Assembly: GCF_021462225.1 (NCBI RefSeq)
Contig: NC_061812.1
Span: forward strand, 49,209,363-49,273,362
DNA length: 64,000 nucleotides
Source: Girardinichthys multiradiatus
Taxonomy: Eukaryota > Chordata > Actinopteri > Cyprinodontiformes > Goodeidae
Direction: 5' to 3'
Shown: piece by piece, positions 44,778 to 55,215 of the stretch
How positions within the stretch are numbered: the stretch's first letter is position 1
Layout: every line of letters starts with the position of its first letter
Position numbers and translations under genes: made by a program
The notes under the pieces: model-generated
The model's database searches: none
The model's input: the letters and a program-made list of their open reading frames with translations, nothing else
What the model was told of the DNA's origin: nothing

Positions 44778-45500
44778 TCAGAGCCAGCTCACTATCAGGT
44801 AGTGGTCCGTGGAAAGCTCCACTCCCCTCTTCACCCAAGTGTCCAAGACATGAGGCCGCAGATCAGATGACACGACAACAAATTCAATCATCAAACTGAG
44901 GCCTAGGGTGTCTTGGTGCCAAGAGCTCATAAGGACACTCTTATGCTTGAACATGGTGTTAGTTATGGACAATCCATGATGAGCACAGAAGTCCAAGAAC
45001 AAAACACCACTTGGGTTCAAAATCAGAGGACTATTCCTCCCAACCACACCCCTCCAGGTCTCATTGTCATTGCCAACTTGAGCGTTGAAGTCCCCCAGCA
45101 GAACAAATGAGTCCACCGGAGGGGCGCTCTCCTACACCCCCACCAAGGACTCCAAAAAGGGTGGGTAGGCTGAACTGCTGTTTGGTGCAAAGGCACAAAT
45201 AACCTGGACCAGAACCCGCACCCCCACCGTAGGCGGAGGGAGGCTACCCTCTCGTTCACTGGGGCGAACCCCAACGTACAGGCGCTGAGATGGGGGGCAA
45301 CAAGCATGCCCACCCCACCTCAGCGCCTCTCACCAAGGGCAGCTCCAGAGTGGAAAAGTGTCCAACCCCTCTCAAGGAGACTGGTTCCAGAGCCAGAGCC
45401 GTGTGTCGAGGTGAGCCCCTCTATTTCTAGCCGGAACCTCTCTACCTCGCATACCAACTCAGGCTCCTTCCCCACCAGAGTTGACATTCCATATCCCAAG
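44778..45500 (-). pseudogene. Rex3 copy 2 endonuclease domain
   Basis: Minus-strand pieces show VNSGGEGA-type N-terminal decay, then [35 protein letters not shown] and [20 protein letters not shown] is intact, unlike copy 1. The third block keeps the SDH histidine as STDHY. N-terminal and C-terminal parts are in different frames, and a stop lies near 45117. Confidence 0.8.
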
Positions 45501-45875
45501 AGCCAGCTTCTGCAGCCGAGGATCAAACCCCCAAGGTCCTTCGCCTTCGGCCGCCACCCATACCACATTGCACCCGACCCCTTTGTCCCCTCCCATGGGT
45601 GGTGAACCCATAGGAAGGGGGACCCACATTTCTTCTTTGGGCTGTGCGCGGCTGGGCTCCATGGGTGAAATCCCGCCCACCAGGCGCTTGTCAGCGTACC
45701 CCACCTCCAGGCCTGGAGTTGAGCCCTGGTGACCTGCGTCCGGGTGAGGGAACACTGCTTCCATTTATGGTAATCATCATAAGGGGTCTGTGGGCTGCCT
45801 TGGGTGACCCTACCAGGGGCCATCCCCTCCACCATGGTAAGGTGGCAGCCCAGGGAGGGGTAAAAAAAAAAAAAA

Positions 45876-46106
45876 GGTAAATATAAATGTAATGAATCTT
45901 CTTTTCAGAGGTGTACACTTTCACAAAAGATATGTATTTTTGAAAACCTAATGAAAACACATTTACACAGACCCAGTGTCTGATGCTGCAAGTAGGCTTA
46001 CATGTTACTGAGCTCCCACTGATGGGCTACCCTTGTGCAAAATACCAAACAAACAATAAAGAACAATTTGTACAACCCAGTCCAGATTAGCAGCAAATAC
46101 AGTAAA
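45876..46106. other. Unassigned AT-rich spacer
   Basis: Nothing recognised. Confidence 0.3.
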
Positions 46107-46394
46107 TCAGAAAGAGTTCTTGTTGATGAAAATGATGATATCGGCCTTCTTAGACAGTATGTGTGAGCGTACTGGACAGCTAGTGTCTCCTGCAGTGAGG
46201 AACACGTTTGCTGGGTTTAGAAGAAGCTTGAATGCATAAATATGGGAATGCAAGATCTGATAGGAAAGGATAAGTTGGTTATCACCACCATGCAGCAGGA
46301 TCCTCAGATATAATGGAGTAGCACATTGCACAGTCTGGTCAACTGCCTGGCTAATGTTAGCAATTTCCGGGTGTTTGTCTATGAAAAAATACAC
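46107..46394 (-). pseudogene. hAT transposase C-terminal scrap
   Basis: The minus-strand frame ends NPANVFLTAGDTSCPVRSHI followed by LSKKADIIIFINKNSF. This resembles the C-terminal end of Ac/ZBED1-type hAT transposases (usual form ERVFS.AGD....R..L....D.LIFL.KN). The preceding 60 residues are not clearly homologous. The key glutamate of the dimerisation block is not preserved in the aligned position. It is an old fragment unrelated to the hAT at 31572. Confidence 0.5.
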
Positions 46395-46879
46395 GGGCCA
46401 ACGTTAACTGGGTATTTGCGGAATGTTAGTCCCGGTTTTAATTGATTCTCAAGATTTGATGCCCGACACTAATACATGTGGCACAAAGAAGTGTTATCAC
46501 AAATCCTTCCTCTCAGCAGCCCTTACTTTATCACCATCACTGCTCCAAAAAAAATTTATGAGTGTTTCCATTTCTGCTGTTATTTGCACAGTTTTTCCAT
46601 TTTATTACATTCTTGTATTTCCAAGAGAAGTTTGTTCTTGTTGTGCCCCAGCCATAGGATGAAACATGAACTGAACTGTACACAGAGAACTACAGACTGG
46701 TAAAAATAAAACTAAAAAAAAAACTCTGAGTCCCATACTGCTCAGGGTTAACCTGTGCAGTAAAGGCCAGCCCCAGGAAGGAGGAGTCACAGATGGAATC
46801 CCCATGATATGTGGAATCCCAGTCGCCCCTCTTTTTTTGTGACTGGTTGTTTGAAGACATACCAATTGTTGTCAATTAG
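46395..46879. other. Unassigned DNA
   Basis: No gene recognised. Includes an A-run near 46713-46721. Confidence 0.3.
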
Positions 46880-47320
46880 TTTAAAATTATTTTGACCTCC
46901 TTTCCAAATTCCTCAAGATACCCCTTGGTTCTAAAAACTAAATATCCACATTGAACTGTCATATTATTGCATCAATTTTATTGGTTCCCTTGTTCCTTTA
47001 GTTGTTCATAGTTTATTAGTTTTCTCTATTCTTTCAGGCTTACTTGGTAGTTTTACTTAAATTGTTCTAGCCTAGTAAAGAGTTTGTTAAATAAAAAATG
47101 TTTTACTTGGAGGTAAATTGTGTTTGTTAATAAATTATTATACTTTGAGGAGCAGTTGTTGTGATTTTTTTCCATATGTGTGCAGAGTTGCTGTTTTGAG
47201 AATGCCAGAGCTAAAATCACTCTTTCATCTATTGTTTTAAAACCGGCGCTGGTATTCACAGTGCAATTCTTGACAGACCAAATGGTTATTTAATTAAACA
47301 TGAAATAACTTGTATTATTT
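46880..47320 (+). mobile_element. Fragment of LTR family B
   Basis: Aligns by eye with 36140-36590: tcctcaagataccccttggttct, given as two parts, tcctcaagata and ccttggttct; tagtaaagagtttgtt; gtttgttaataaatt; cttgacagaccaaatggttat. Diverged by substitutions and indels, with no clear ends. Confidence 0.65.
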
Positions 47321-47869
47321 CAAAACATTCTATATATGTGTACTGCGCAAATCCAACTCCATCTACTGTTCTTTATTACCACACCTCACCAGTCATTTTT
47401 TTCATAAACCAATAACTGACAGAGACCCAGAGCTGTTTGGCAAATAATTCCTGATAATCAGGTGGTGCCCAGACTTGGTCATTTTAAATAAAATGATCAA
47501 TTGTATTAATAATTTTCTTTGGCACTAATAAATAGTTATTTATAGCCAAAGAAAACTTATTGTTGCACAACAAAAGTCAAAATTAATTTTCACACCTATC
47601 TTTTATTTGGTCCTTAGTTGAACTGATCTAATGATGAACTGCTACAAAGAATCCAAGCTGGTCTCACATTAGATCCATTGTTAAATTTGTCTGAAGTGAT
47701 TTTGAAGTGTCACGTTTAAAAGCCAATGGAACTTTTAATAATTTTATATACACAGAATACTGTGATGATGTTTGCTGTGAGAGGTTGGGGTCAAAGGTAA
47801 ATGAGGGTTGCTGTCTGCCAATGACATCATCTAAGGTTTTTTTGCCATCTCAAACTGTATCCTGCTAAG
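47321..47869. other. Unassigned AT-rich DNA
   Basis: Nothing recognised. Confidence 0.3.
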
Positions 47870-48256
47870 GATAAAGTGTGAAATATGTTTTTTTCGCCCT
47901 CCTATTACTTAATGTGGTCTTTTTTCTTATCATCTTTCTAAAACTGTTTTATACCAGTGACCCAGCTTCTCTACTTAAGACTTCAGTGAGTTCCCATGAC
48001 TTTTATTATTTGAATGATGGGACCACAGGATGAATTCCTTACCACAGAGGACTTAATGAGCTAATTACCTCTATTAGAAAGATTGGATTAGAACCAGCTC
48101 TTACCAGTAAACTCCCAAGGATTATTAATGTCTTTTGATTTGTTTTTCTGTTTAATTTTCTGTATCATTGTAATGTTTTTCCTCATGTACAGCACATTGA
48201 GTGCCTTGTTGCTGTAAAAGCGATATACAAATAAACTTGACTTCACTTCACTTGAC
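47870..48256 (+). mobile_element. L2-like LINE 3' UTR and tail
   Basis: Ends tacagcacattgagtgcctt, then gctgtaaaagcgatatacaa, then ataaacttgacttcacttca with a short CTTGA/CTTCA repeat. This is a fish L2-type 3' tail. The upstream 300 bp is 3' UTR-like. Confidence 0.6.
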
Positions 48257-48317
48257 TTAAACAATATGACAAGGCTTTTATAAAGTACAAAAAATTTTTA
48301 ATCATTTATCCATTTAA

Positions 48318-48460
48318 TTCCAATTTCTTCCAATGAAGTGGGGACGTTGTGTAAAATGTAAATAAAACACAATACAGTGATTTTCAAATCTTGTTCAACC
48401 TATATGCAGTTGAATCCACTACAAAGACAAAATATTTAGGTTCTGTTCTTCAAAGGTTTG
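48318..48460. mobile_element. Fragment of a fish dispersed DNA repeat
   Basis: The phrases caatgaagtggggacgttgt, gtaaaatgtaaataaaacac and cagtgattttcaaatcttgt followed by tcaacctatatgcagttgaa match, from memory, an abundant teleost repeat of DNA-transposon type. Ends are not visible. Confidence 0.5.
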
Positions 48461-49378
48461 CTTGTACAAAACCACCTGCAAACAGGTTTGAGTGGGCAGA
48501 GCTGATCTACAAACCAGATGCAAATCGAATTCCATGTGTAAAATCCGCTGAACAGCAGTCACAAACTTTTTAGCCCTTCATCAATATGCAAAACATAAGA
48601 TAATGACCCATGCGCAAATTTATGGGAGGAGGATATGCAAATGTAACACTTTACCACCCGCAACAAGATTTATCAAGCCTAAAACGGATTGCGGGTGCTG
48701 TTTCTGTCACTATATTTAGCACATTTGAAATGCAGGTAACTGAGTTTGTGAATGAGTTGGCAGAGGTTAAAAAAGCTGTTTACAGCTGTATTTCGATGTT
48801 AGTCTGACAGTGGCTGTCAGCTTTTATAAGTTTTCATAATTTAGTTTTCATGGTTTAACTGTAGCTTTTAACATTTCTATATTTCTAAATGTTTGTACTG
48901 TTTTTTTTTGTAGCACATTGAGATACTTATGGAATTATAAATAATTAAGACACAAAATGCATAAAATAAAACTATGTACAAGTACTTACAATGGCGACAG
49001 CAGGATCAACTTGAGTGACTGGTTCCTGGAAAAACCTCTTCAACAGAACAAAAAGGCAGATGTCTTTCTGAACAGAAAGTCTCTGGCGATGTGGCTAAAT
49101 CTCTCACAAGGTCAGAGACATGGATGGGATGCTGCAACTGAGACCTGTGGTTAGTCTATTCTGGATGGTGAGTGAAGCATCACACAGGTGGTCTGCAGAT
49201 GTTTGTGATGCCTCGTTCCGCTGTCTACGGTATCGTCCATCAAGTGTGTTTTATGGCTGGCTGAATTGACGGCTGCCACATCACTAAGAGGTAATCGGAA
49301 AAATGCAGAATTAGAAGATGGTGCTTACAAAATATTACAATTAGTTATACCCCTCAAAAATTAATCACATCTATAATA
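48461..49378. other. Unassigned DNA left of the Harbinger pseudogene
   Basis: A weak LINE-tail-like phrase (gtagcacattgagatactta) lies at about 48911. The segment 49000-49290 is less AT-rich and may belong to the Harbinger element, but no MYB-like second gene could be recognised. Confidence 0.3.
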
Positions 49379-50292
49379 TTATACTTGGCTGACACAGTAG
49401 TCATGTTCTGGTGGTACCTCCTCCAGGGCAGACACCTCAGCTGAAAGCTGGTCCCGCCAGAGAGCAACGCTGACTGCCTCAGTCCAAACCTCACCCTCAT
49501 CCTCTTCTACAGCCTCCTCTGGGTCATCCTCTGGGGTCATGACATCCACAGCACCAAGGCAGATGTTGTGGAGGATGGCGCATGCTGTTATGAACTGAAA
49601 ACAATTTAAAAGAGGGTGCATATATGTTTATGTGTATATATTATGTATAATGTATATATAAAATGGATCTAGGTCAAAACTTACGTGAGGTACAAAGGTG
49701 TCGTGCACCTCCAGCGCTTGCAGGAAGATGGCCCTGAATCTGGTTTTCATCATTCCAAAAACACGCTCTATTATAGAGCGTGTTTTTGGAATGATGGCTA
49801 TTAAAGCGCTGGGCTCCCACACCTTGTCTTGTCCTCTTGTAGTGAGTGATGAGGGGGAGTGGATATTGGAGGCATGGGTACCCTCCATCAGCAAGGATAA
49901 AATGCCCTGGAGGAGGATCAACTGTACAGTGGGCTGTGGTGGAGCACCCTAGAGTCATGTACTGACCCAGGCCAGCCGACATATGTGTCAATAAAATGGC
50001 CCCGATGGTCAGAATATGCTTGCATGATTATGGAAGGGAAGAGTTTCCTGTTCCTGTAGCACTGACCATCAGGGCTCCTTGGACACCTGAAGCGGATATG
50101 GCAGCTGTCAATTGCACCCACAGCTTTAAGAAAAGCTCTGTGGCGTGCCAGCCCTGCAAACCCACGGGACACTGCCTTAAGTCCTCAGGGGTCTTTAGAA
50201 GGTAGACAAATGGCCACCACCTCCTCTGTAACTCTGTGGACAATGCGATGGACAGTAGAGCAAGGCATCCCAAATACACTTCTGATACTCTA
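49379..50292 (-). pseudogene. HARBI1-like PIF/Harbinger transposase, disabled
   Basis: Minus-strand pieces, N- to C-terminal: SVFGMPCSTVHRIVHRVTEE; GFAGLARHRAFLKAVGAIDS followed by CHI (first aspartate); QCYRNRKLFPSIIMQAYSDH; FIDTYVGWPGSVHDSRVLHH; then after a stop, PPPGHFILADGGYPCLQYPL (second acidic region); AQRFNSHHSK; KTRSIIERVFGMMKTRF (catalytic glutamate); ITACAILHNICLGAVDVM and an acidic tail. Frame changes occur after HSPLYS, within an A-run at 49757-49761 and near 49622-49680. The N-terminal third is missing because another element begins at 50294. Family transposases cut and rejoin at TWA targets with a MYB-like partner, not found here. Confidence 0.88.
49748..49796. repeat. 49-nt perfect palindrome in the transposase pseudogene
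   Basis: The 24-bp arms at 49748-49771 and 49773-49796 are exact reverse complements around the single base at 49772. The centre reads ctctattatagag. The right arm (minus strand) is coding sequence for IIERVFGMM; the left arm is coding sequence for SHHSK.RS. Confidence 0.95.
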
Positions 50293-50293
50293 A

Positions 50294-50959
50294 GGCCCTG
50301 TCCCAATACCCACACTACACCCTACGCCCCTCTATGAAGTGTTTACTTTGTACAAGTGCATGTAGGGGTTGAAGTGCGCAGGTTACAAGCGTGCAAAATT
50401 GGAGAATTGGGACAGTAGGGGTTACGTCATCGACTTGCAGCTCTGCACCATAACTGCAACATCAAAAAGGGCGGGAACCAGCGCTGTTTTCACAGTCTTA
50501 CTGCTAAAAAAACTATTTAAAACTGCAACAAGCAATTGTTTTGAGGAGAATAAAGTGCAGGAAGCGACACCAGACTCTCGCCGCGCCAGTGTTTGTTTGA
50601 AAGGTAACTTCAGTGTTATGGCCTACTGACTGCCCAGACTCACTCTGAACCCACTGGTATCTTACAATGTTGAGCCTGGAAAACCAGTAAAAAAAATTTT
50701 TGCCGGCTTGTTGTCTAAAGTTTACGCAGTTCTTATTATTCTGATTTGATGGCTGGTTACGTTTACGGTTGTGATTTGTTTTTGCTCAGAACGTCACCTG
50801 CTTAGATGCAGGCTTCGCCGAAGGACAGATTGAGGGCACAAAGGGGGCGGGGCTAAGGACCACTCTGGAGAATTGGGATACACTACGCACTCGAACCCAT
50901 CAACGGGATCGCGCAATTCAGGGACACAAGGGTGGAAGTGCGAGTACTGGGACAGGGCC
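50294..50959. mobile_element. Non-autonomous DNA element with 22-bp inverted ends
   Basis: Ends ggccctgtcccaatacccac (left) and its counterpart on the right match over 22 bp with about three differences. The 666-bp interior is CpG-rich and contains no transposase. It abuts the Harbinger pseudogene, whose N-terminus is lost at this point. A target duplication was not found. Confidence 0.7.
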
Positions 50960-51045
50960 CGGGTCCTTCGAAGGATGCAGCCCCTGAAGCTGATTTCCGG
51001 GTCAGCCTCGGCGTTGGTACATTCCCTTTCCGGTTGATTTTGTCA

Positions 51046-51232
51046 AATATAAATTTGCTTCAGTACTTGTAAAAGTGTTCTGCATCTTGTTAAATTGTTT
51101 TCTGAAATATTAATTTGTTTTCTGAAATATAAATTTGTTTCAGTACTTGTAAAATGTTTCGCATCTTGTTAAATTGTTTTCTGAAATGTAAATTTGTCTT
51201 TAGGTTTGTAAAATGTTTTAGATTTTGTAATG
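51046..51232. repeat. Short minisatellite, about 2.5 units of 80 bp
   Basis: Units share aatttg.ttcagtacttgtaa, aagtgtt or aatgttt, gcatcttgttaaattgtttt and ctgaaat. The last unit is diverged. Confidence 0.75.
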
Positions 51233-51299
51233 TTGGTTTGCACCCCACGGCCACCGTAACAAGTTACTAAACACAACTACAAATTATAAAACACAACAA

Positions 51300-51442
51300 C
51301 ATTTCAAAAAACACAACGACATTAACTAAGCACAAAAACATTTCAAAAAACGGAACAACATTTCAAAAAAACACAACATTTCAAAAAACAACATTTCAAA
51401 AAACACAACATTTCAAAAAACACAACATTTCAAAAAACACGA
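51300..51442. repeat. Left arm of the minisatellite (reverse units)
   Basis: Repeats of aaaaaacacaacatttc with one actaagcacaa-type spacer, the reverse complement of the units in the right arm. Confidence 0.9.
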
Positions 51443-52270
51443 TAACAGTAACCTACCGGAAAAGATTGGTGCCAGTGGAAGACATGAGACATCGCTGATT
51501 GGTTGACTGTGCTGTTGGACGGACCACAGTTCTTGTTCCACCCATATCGAGGATGCATTGAGGCATCCTTCTGCGAACTTGGGTAAGCTAGGTTTCCCAT
51601 AATGCACTCACCAGCAGCAGTCAATGGAGAAGGTGAGTGCAGACATTTATCGTTTTTATACCACTATTATTTTCTGACAAAATGTAGTTTTAAGGCGAGA
51701 AAGTCGACCTCAAAACTTCATCCATGCAGTCAGTTTAACAAGAGTGAGCCTAGTTTGAAATGTGCTCCGGTATTTTCGGAGCAGCAGAGCTCCGCAGACA
51801 GGTCGCAGTGGCTGCAGGCTCAGCGGGCGGCTGGAGGGGTTTTTCCCCACTAACTGACTGACCTCAACCAGTCACTCTGTGATTTTCTGCTACTTGTTAT
51901 TTGTTTGCAGCAGCTGAAAGTAGATATAAAGCATTTTATAATATGTGGTGGATAACTGCAAGTACCAGAATGTAAAATATAATATTTTCTCTTTTGAAAA
52001 TGTTAACATTTGTCTGAGCTACCGCACCCTGCTGGCGGTCAGACGCCTCGGAGTCCCTCCGGTCCTTGGTCCCCAGAAGGGATCACACTCTAAATAACAC
52101 TTGCTCCTAAAGGAACGACTCTCAAACTGATTCTAACGTTTAGCTGTTTAATCTAAATAAGGCAGAGGAATGTTTACAGAGATCAGCGCTGAGGCTTTTG
52201 TCTCGGACTGTCGCCGTCTGTACATGAGGGCCATAGCTAGTGATCAAACAGAGCTCTTTCACTTTTGTCT
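51443..52270. other. Central non-repetitive part of the minisatellite element
   Basis: Contains a balanced-composition region and an open frame at 51602-51853 (plus, 83 codons) with no known domain. No transposase motif seen. Confidence 0.4.
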
Positions 52271-52274
52271 TGGA

Positions 52275-52366
52275 AGTGGTGGCCTAGTGGTTAGAGTAGG
52301 GGATTTGCGTTATAGGCCACAAGTACCCGGGTTCGAAATATAGCCTGCCACTCTGGGTCCCTGAGC
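52275..52366 (+). repeat. tRNA-derived SINE head
   Basis: gtggcctagtggttagagta resembles a tRNA A-box and gggttcgaaat a B-box about 35 bp later, followed by ctgccactctgggtccctga, as in fish tRNA-derived SINEs. The SINE body is replaced by minisatellite from 52370. It has no complete cloverleaf. Confidence 0.6.
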
Positions 52367-52369
52367 AAG

Positions 52370-54480
52370 TTTTTTGAAATATTGCGTTTTTTGATTTGTA
52401 GTTGTGTTTTTTGAAATGTAGTTGTGTTTTTCAATTTGTTGTTGTGCTTAGTTAATGTCGTTGCGTTTTTTGAAATGTGTTTTGTGAAATGTTGTGTTTT
52501 CTGATTTGTAGTAGTTTTTTGAAATGTTGTGTTTTCTGATTTGTAGTTGTGTTTTTTGAAATATAGTTGTGTTTTTTGAAATGTTGTTGCGTTTTTTTAA
52601 TTTGTAGTTGTGTTTTTTTTTTATGTAGTTGTGTTTTTCAATTTGTTGTGCTTAGTTAATGTCGTTGCGTTTTTTGAAATGTTGTGTTTTGTGAAATGTT
52701 GTGTTTTCTGATTTGTAGTTGTGTTTTTTGAAATGTTACATTTTTTTATTTGTAGTTGTGTCTTTTGAAATGTTGTCTTTTTTGAAATGTTGCGTTTTTT
52801 ATTTGTAGTTGTGTTTTTTTAAATATAGTTGTTTTTTAATTTGTTGTGCTTAGTTAATGTCGTTGTGTTTTTTGAAATGTTATGTTTTTTTAAATGTGTT
52901 TTTTGATTTGTAGTTGTGTTTTTTTAAACGTTGTTGCATTTTTTGATTTGTAGTTGTGTTTTTTTAAATATAGTTGTGTTTTTTTAAATGTAGTTGTTTT
53001 TTAATTTGTTGTGCTTAGTTAATGTTGTGTTTTTTGAAATGTTGTGTTTTTTGAAATGTTGTTGCGATTTTTGAAAAGTTGTGTTTTTTGAAATGTTGCG
53101 ATTTTTGAATGTAGTTGTGTTTTTTAATTTGTTCTTGTGCTTAGTTAATGTTGTGTTTTTTGAAATGTTGTGTTTTTTGAAATGTTGTGTTTTTTGATTT
53201 GTAGTTGTGTTTTTTAATTTGTTGTTGTGCTTAGTTAATGTTGTTGCATTTTTTGAAGTGTTGTGTTTTTTGAAATGTTGGTTTTTTGAAATGTTGTGTT
53301 TTTTTAAATGTTATTGCGATTTTTGAATGTAGTTGTGTTTTTTTATTTGTTGTTGTGCTTAGTTAATGTTGTGTTTTTTGAAATGTGTTTTTGAAATTTG
53401 TTTTTTGAAATGTTGTGGTTTTTGATTTGTAGTTGTGTTTTTTCATTTGTTGTTGTGCTTAGTTAATGTTGTGTTTTTTGAAATATTCTGTTTTTTGAAA
53501 TATTGTTGCGATTTTTGAATGTAGTTGTGTTTTTTTATTTGTTGTTGTGCTTAGTTAATGTTGTGTTTTTTGAAATGTGTTTTTTGAAATGTTGTGTTTT
53601 TTGATTTGTAGTTGTGTTTTTTAATTTGTTGTTGTGCTTAGTTAATGTTGTGTTTTTTGAAATGTTGTGGTTTTTGAAATGTTGTGTTTTTTGATTTGTA
53701 GTTGTGTTTTTTTATTTGTTGTGCTTAGTTAATGTTGTTGCATTTTCTGAAATGTTGCGTTTTTTGAAATGTCTTTTTTGAAATGTAATTGTGTTTTTTA
53801 ATTTGTTGTTGTGCTTAGTAAACGTCGTTGCGTTTTTTGAAATGTTATGTTTTTTTAAATGTTGTGTTTTTTGATTTGTAGTTGTGTTTTTTTAAATATA
53901 GTTGTGTTTTTTGAAATGTAGTTGTTTTTTAATTTGTTGTGCTTAGTTAATGTTGTGTTTTTTGAAATTTTGTGTTTTTTGAAATTTTGTGTTTTTTTAT
54001 TTGTAGTTGTGTTTTTTTAAATGTTGTTGCGTTTTTTGATTTGTAGTTGTGTTTTTTGAAATATAGTTGTGTTTTTTAATTTGTAGTTGTGTTATTTTAA
54101 ATGTAGTTGCGTTTTTTGATTTGTAGTTGTGTTTTTTGAAACATAGTTGTGTTTTTTGAAATGTAGTTGTGTTTTTTAATTTGTTGTTGTGCTTAGTTAA
54201 TGTGTTTTTTGAAATGTTGTGTTTTTTGAAATGTTGTGTTTTTTGAAATGTTGTGTTTTTTGAATATAGTTGTGTTTTTTAATTTGTTGTTGTTTTTAGT
54301 GAATGTGTTTTTTGAAATGTTGCGTTTTTTGAAATGTTGTGTTTTTTTATATGTAGTTGTGTTTTTGAATTTGTTGTTGTGCTTAGTTAATGTTGTTGCA
54401 TTTTTTGAAATGTTGTTTTTTGAAATGTTGTGTTTTTGAAATGTTGTGTTTTTTGAAATATTGTTGTGTTTTATAATTTG
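52370..54480. repeat. Right arm of the minisatellite (forward units)
   Basis: More than 2 kb of variants of gttgtgttttttgaaatgtt and gtagttgtgttttttgattt. A marker word, gcttagttaatg or close variants, recurs about fifteen times at irregular intervals of about 85-250 bp, giving a loose higher-order unit. Open frames here (for example 54236-54439) are artefacts. Confidence 0.95.
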
Positions 54481-54531
54481 TAGTTGTGTTTAGTAACTTG
54501 TTGATGTGGTTTGCTCTACAGGGCCACCGTA

Positions 54532-55124
54532 GCATTCCTTGTTATTGTAGCTCCGCAGGCTCTTCTTTTACCCTTTGCTGAGGTGCATCTGAGAGCAATT
54601 TGTTTTGGTGCCGTCTCTTTAAATGCTATTTAGGCCGTTCACACCCCGCCCCCCTCCAGATCAGAGAGAGTTCCACTCCCCCTGATTCAGCCATTTTTGT
54701 AGTTTGATACCAGAGATACAATTGTCTTGTGCATCAGAACCAAGGCAAAAATGGCAAAAACAATGCAAACCTGTGTATATAATATTACTATTCAAAACAT
54801 GCATTACAGTTCATTCCTCAAGGAACTAAAAGCAGCACACAGCACTGACATAAGCAGAAGACACGATGCTACTGCTATCAGAACAATGGCCAGGACAACA
54901 TATCAACACAATGATTCATGTCTAAAATAAAGTTTGTTGTCATTTTAGTGTTATTTGCAGCTTACTGCTTTGCTGTGTTCATCAGAAGGAATTGAACCCT
55001 TAATCAGATGAAGTCTTTTAGCAAATCCTTCTTGATGCTGGTCTAGGTTGCTGAAGGCACTCATCCTTGAAATGCGGAAATATGAGTATTCTCCAAGTTG
55101 GAAGATTCTGATTTGAAGACAAAT
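54532..55124. other. Unassigned DNA
   Basis: Nothing recognised; the open frame at 54727-54930 has no domain. Confidence 0.3.
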
Positions 55125-55127
55125 TTT

Positions 55128-55215
55128 CATCCATGGCTTAGTGGTGAAGTAATCATCTTCCAGATGAAAGGTTTGGGGTTTGATCCAGAACCCCGCCACA
55201 TGTCAAAGTGTACTT
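55128..55215 (+). repeat. tRNA-derived SINE head, decayed
   Basis: tggcttagtggtgaagtaat (A-box-like) and ggtttggggtttgatccaga (B-box-like) are spaced about 40 bp apart and followed by tcaaagtgtactttgtaaag, as in tRNA-derived fish SINEs. Confidence 0.5.

Larger units (their letters stand above)
42972..45870 (-). mobile_element. Rex3 LINE (RTE clade), copy 2
   Basis: About 2.9 kb on the minus strand with the typical 3' tail, a GGAT repeat (plus-strand catccatccatcc at 42976-42988). The leader, endonuclease and RT are in the same order as in copy 1. Plus-strand gacaaagggcaacct at 43599 and ccggtctgccaatcc at about 44020 are the same conserved Rex3 sites seen in copy 1. An A-run at 45862-45875 marks the 5' end. 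It is inactive through frameshifts and an internal deletion. Confidence 0.85.
51235..54531. mobile_element. Palindrome-bounded minisatellite element
   Basis: A 40-bp perfect inverted repeat lies at 51260-51299 and 54461-54500 (left copy begins caagttactaaacacaacta). Just outside, a 24-nt direct repeat, 20 of 24 identical, lies at 51235-51258 and 54508-54531 (shared end ggccaccgta). Inside, units of the type gttgtgttttttgaaatgtt occur in inverted orientation in a short left arm (to 51442) and forward in a 2.1-kb right arm (52370-54480). The 0.9-kb centre is not repetitive. The layout suggests a foldback-like DNA transposon with grossly expanded subterminal repeats. No transposase is present. 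Confidence 0.75.

Noticed and set aside
52275..52366. A functional tRNA gene
   Set aside because: A- and B-box-like words are present, but there is no complete cloverleaf or acceptor stem, and the following sequence is SINE-like.
52370..54480. Regularly repeated words could be taken for a CRISPR array
   Set aside because: There are no unique spacers of constant length, the units vary continuously, and the genome is eukaryotic.
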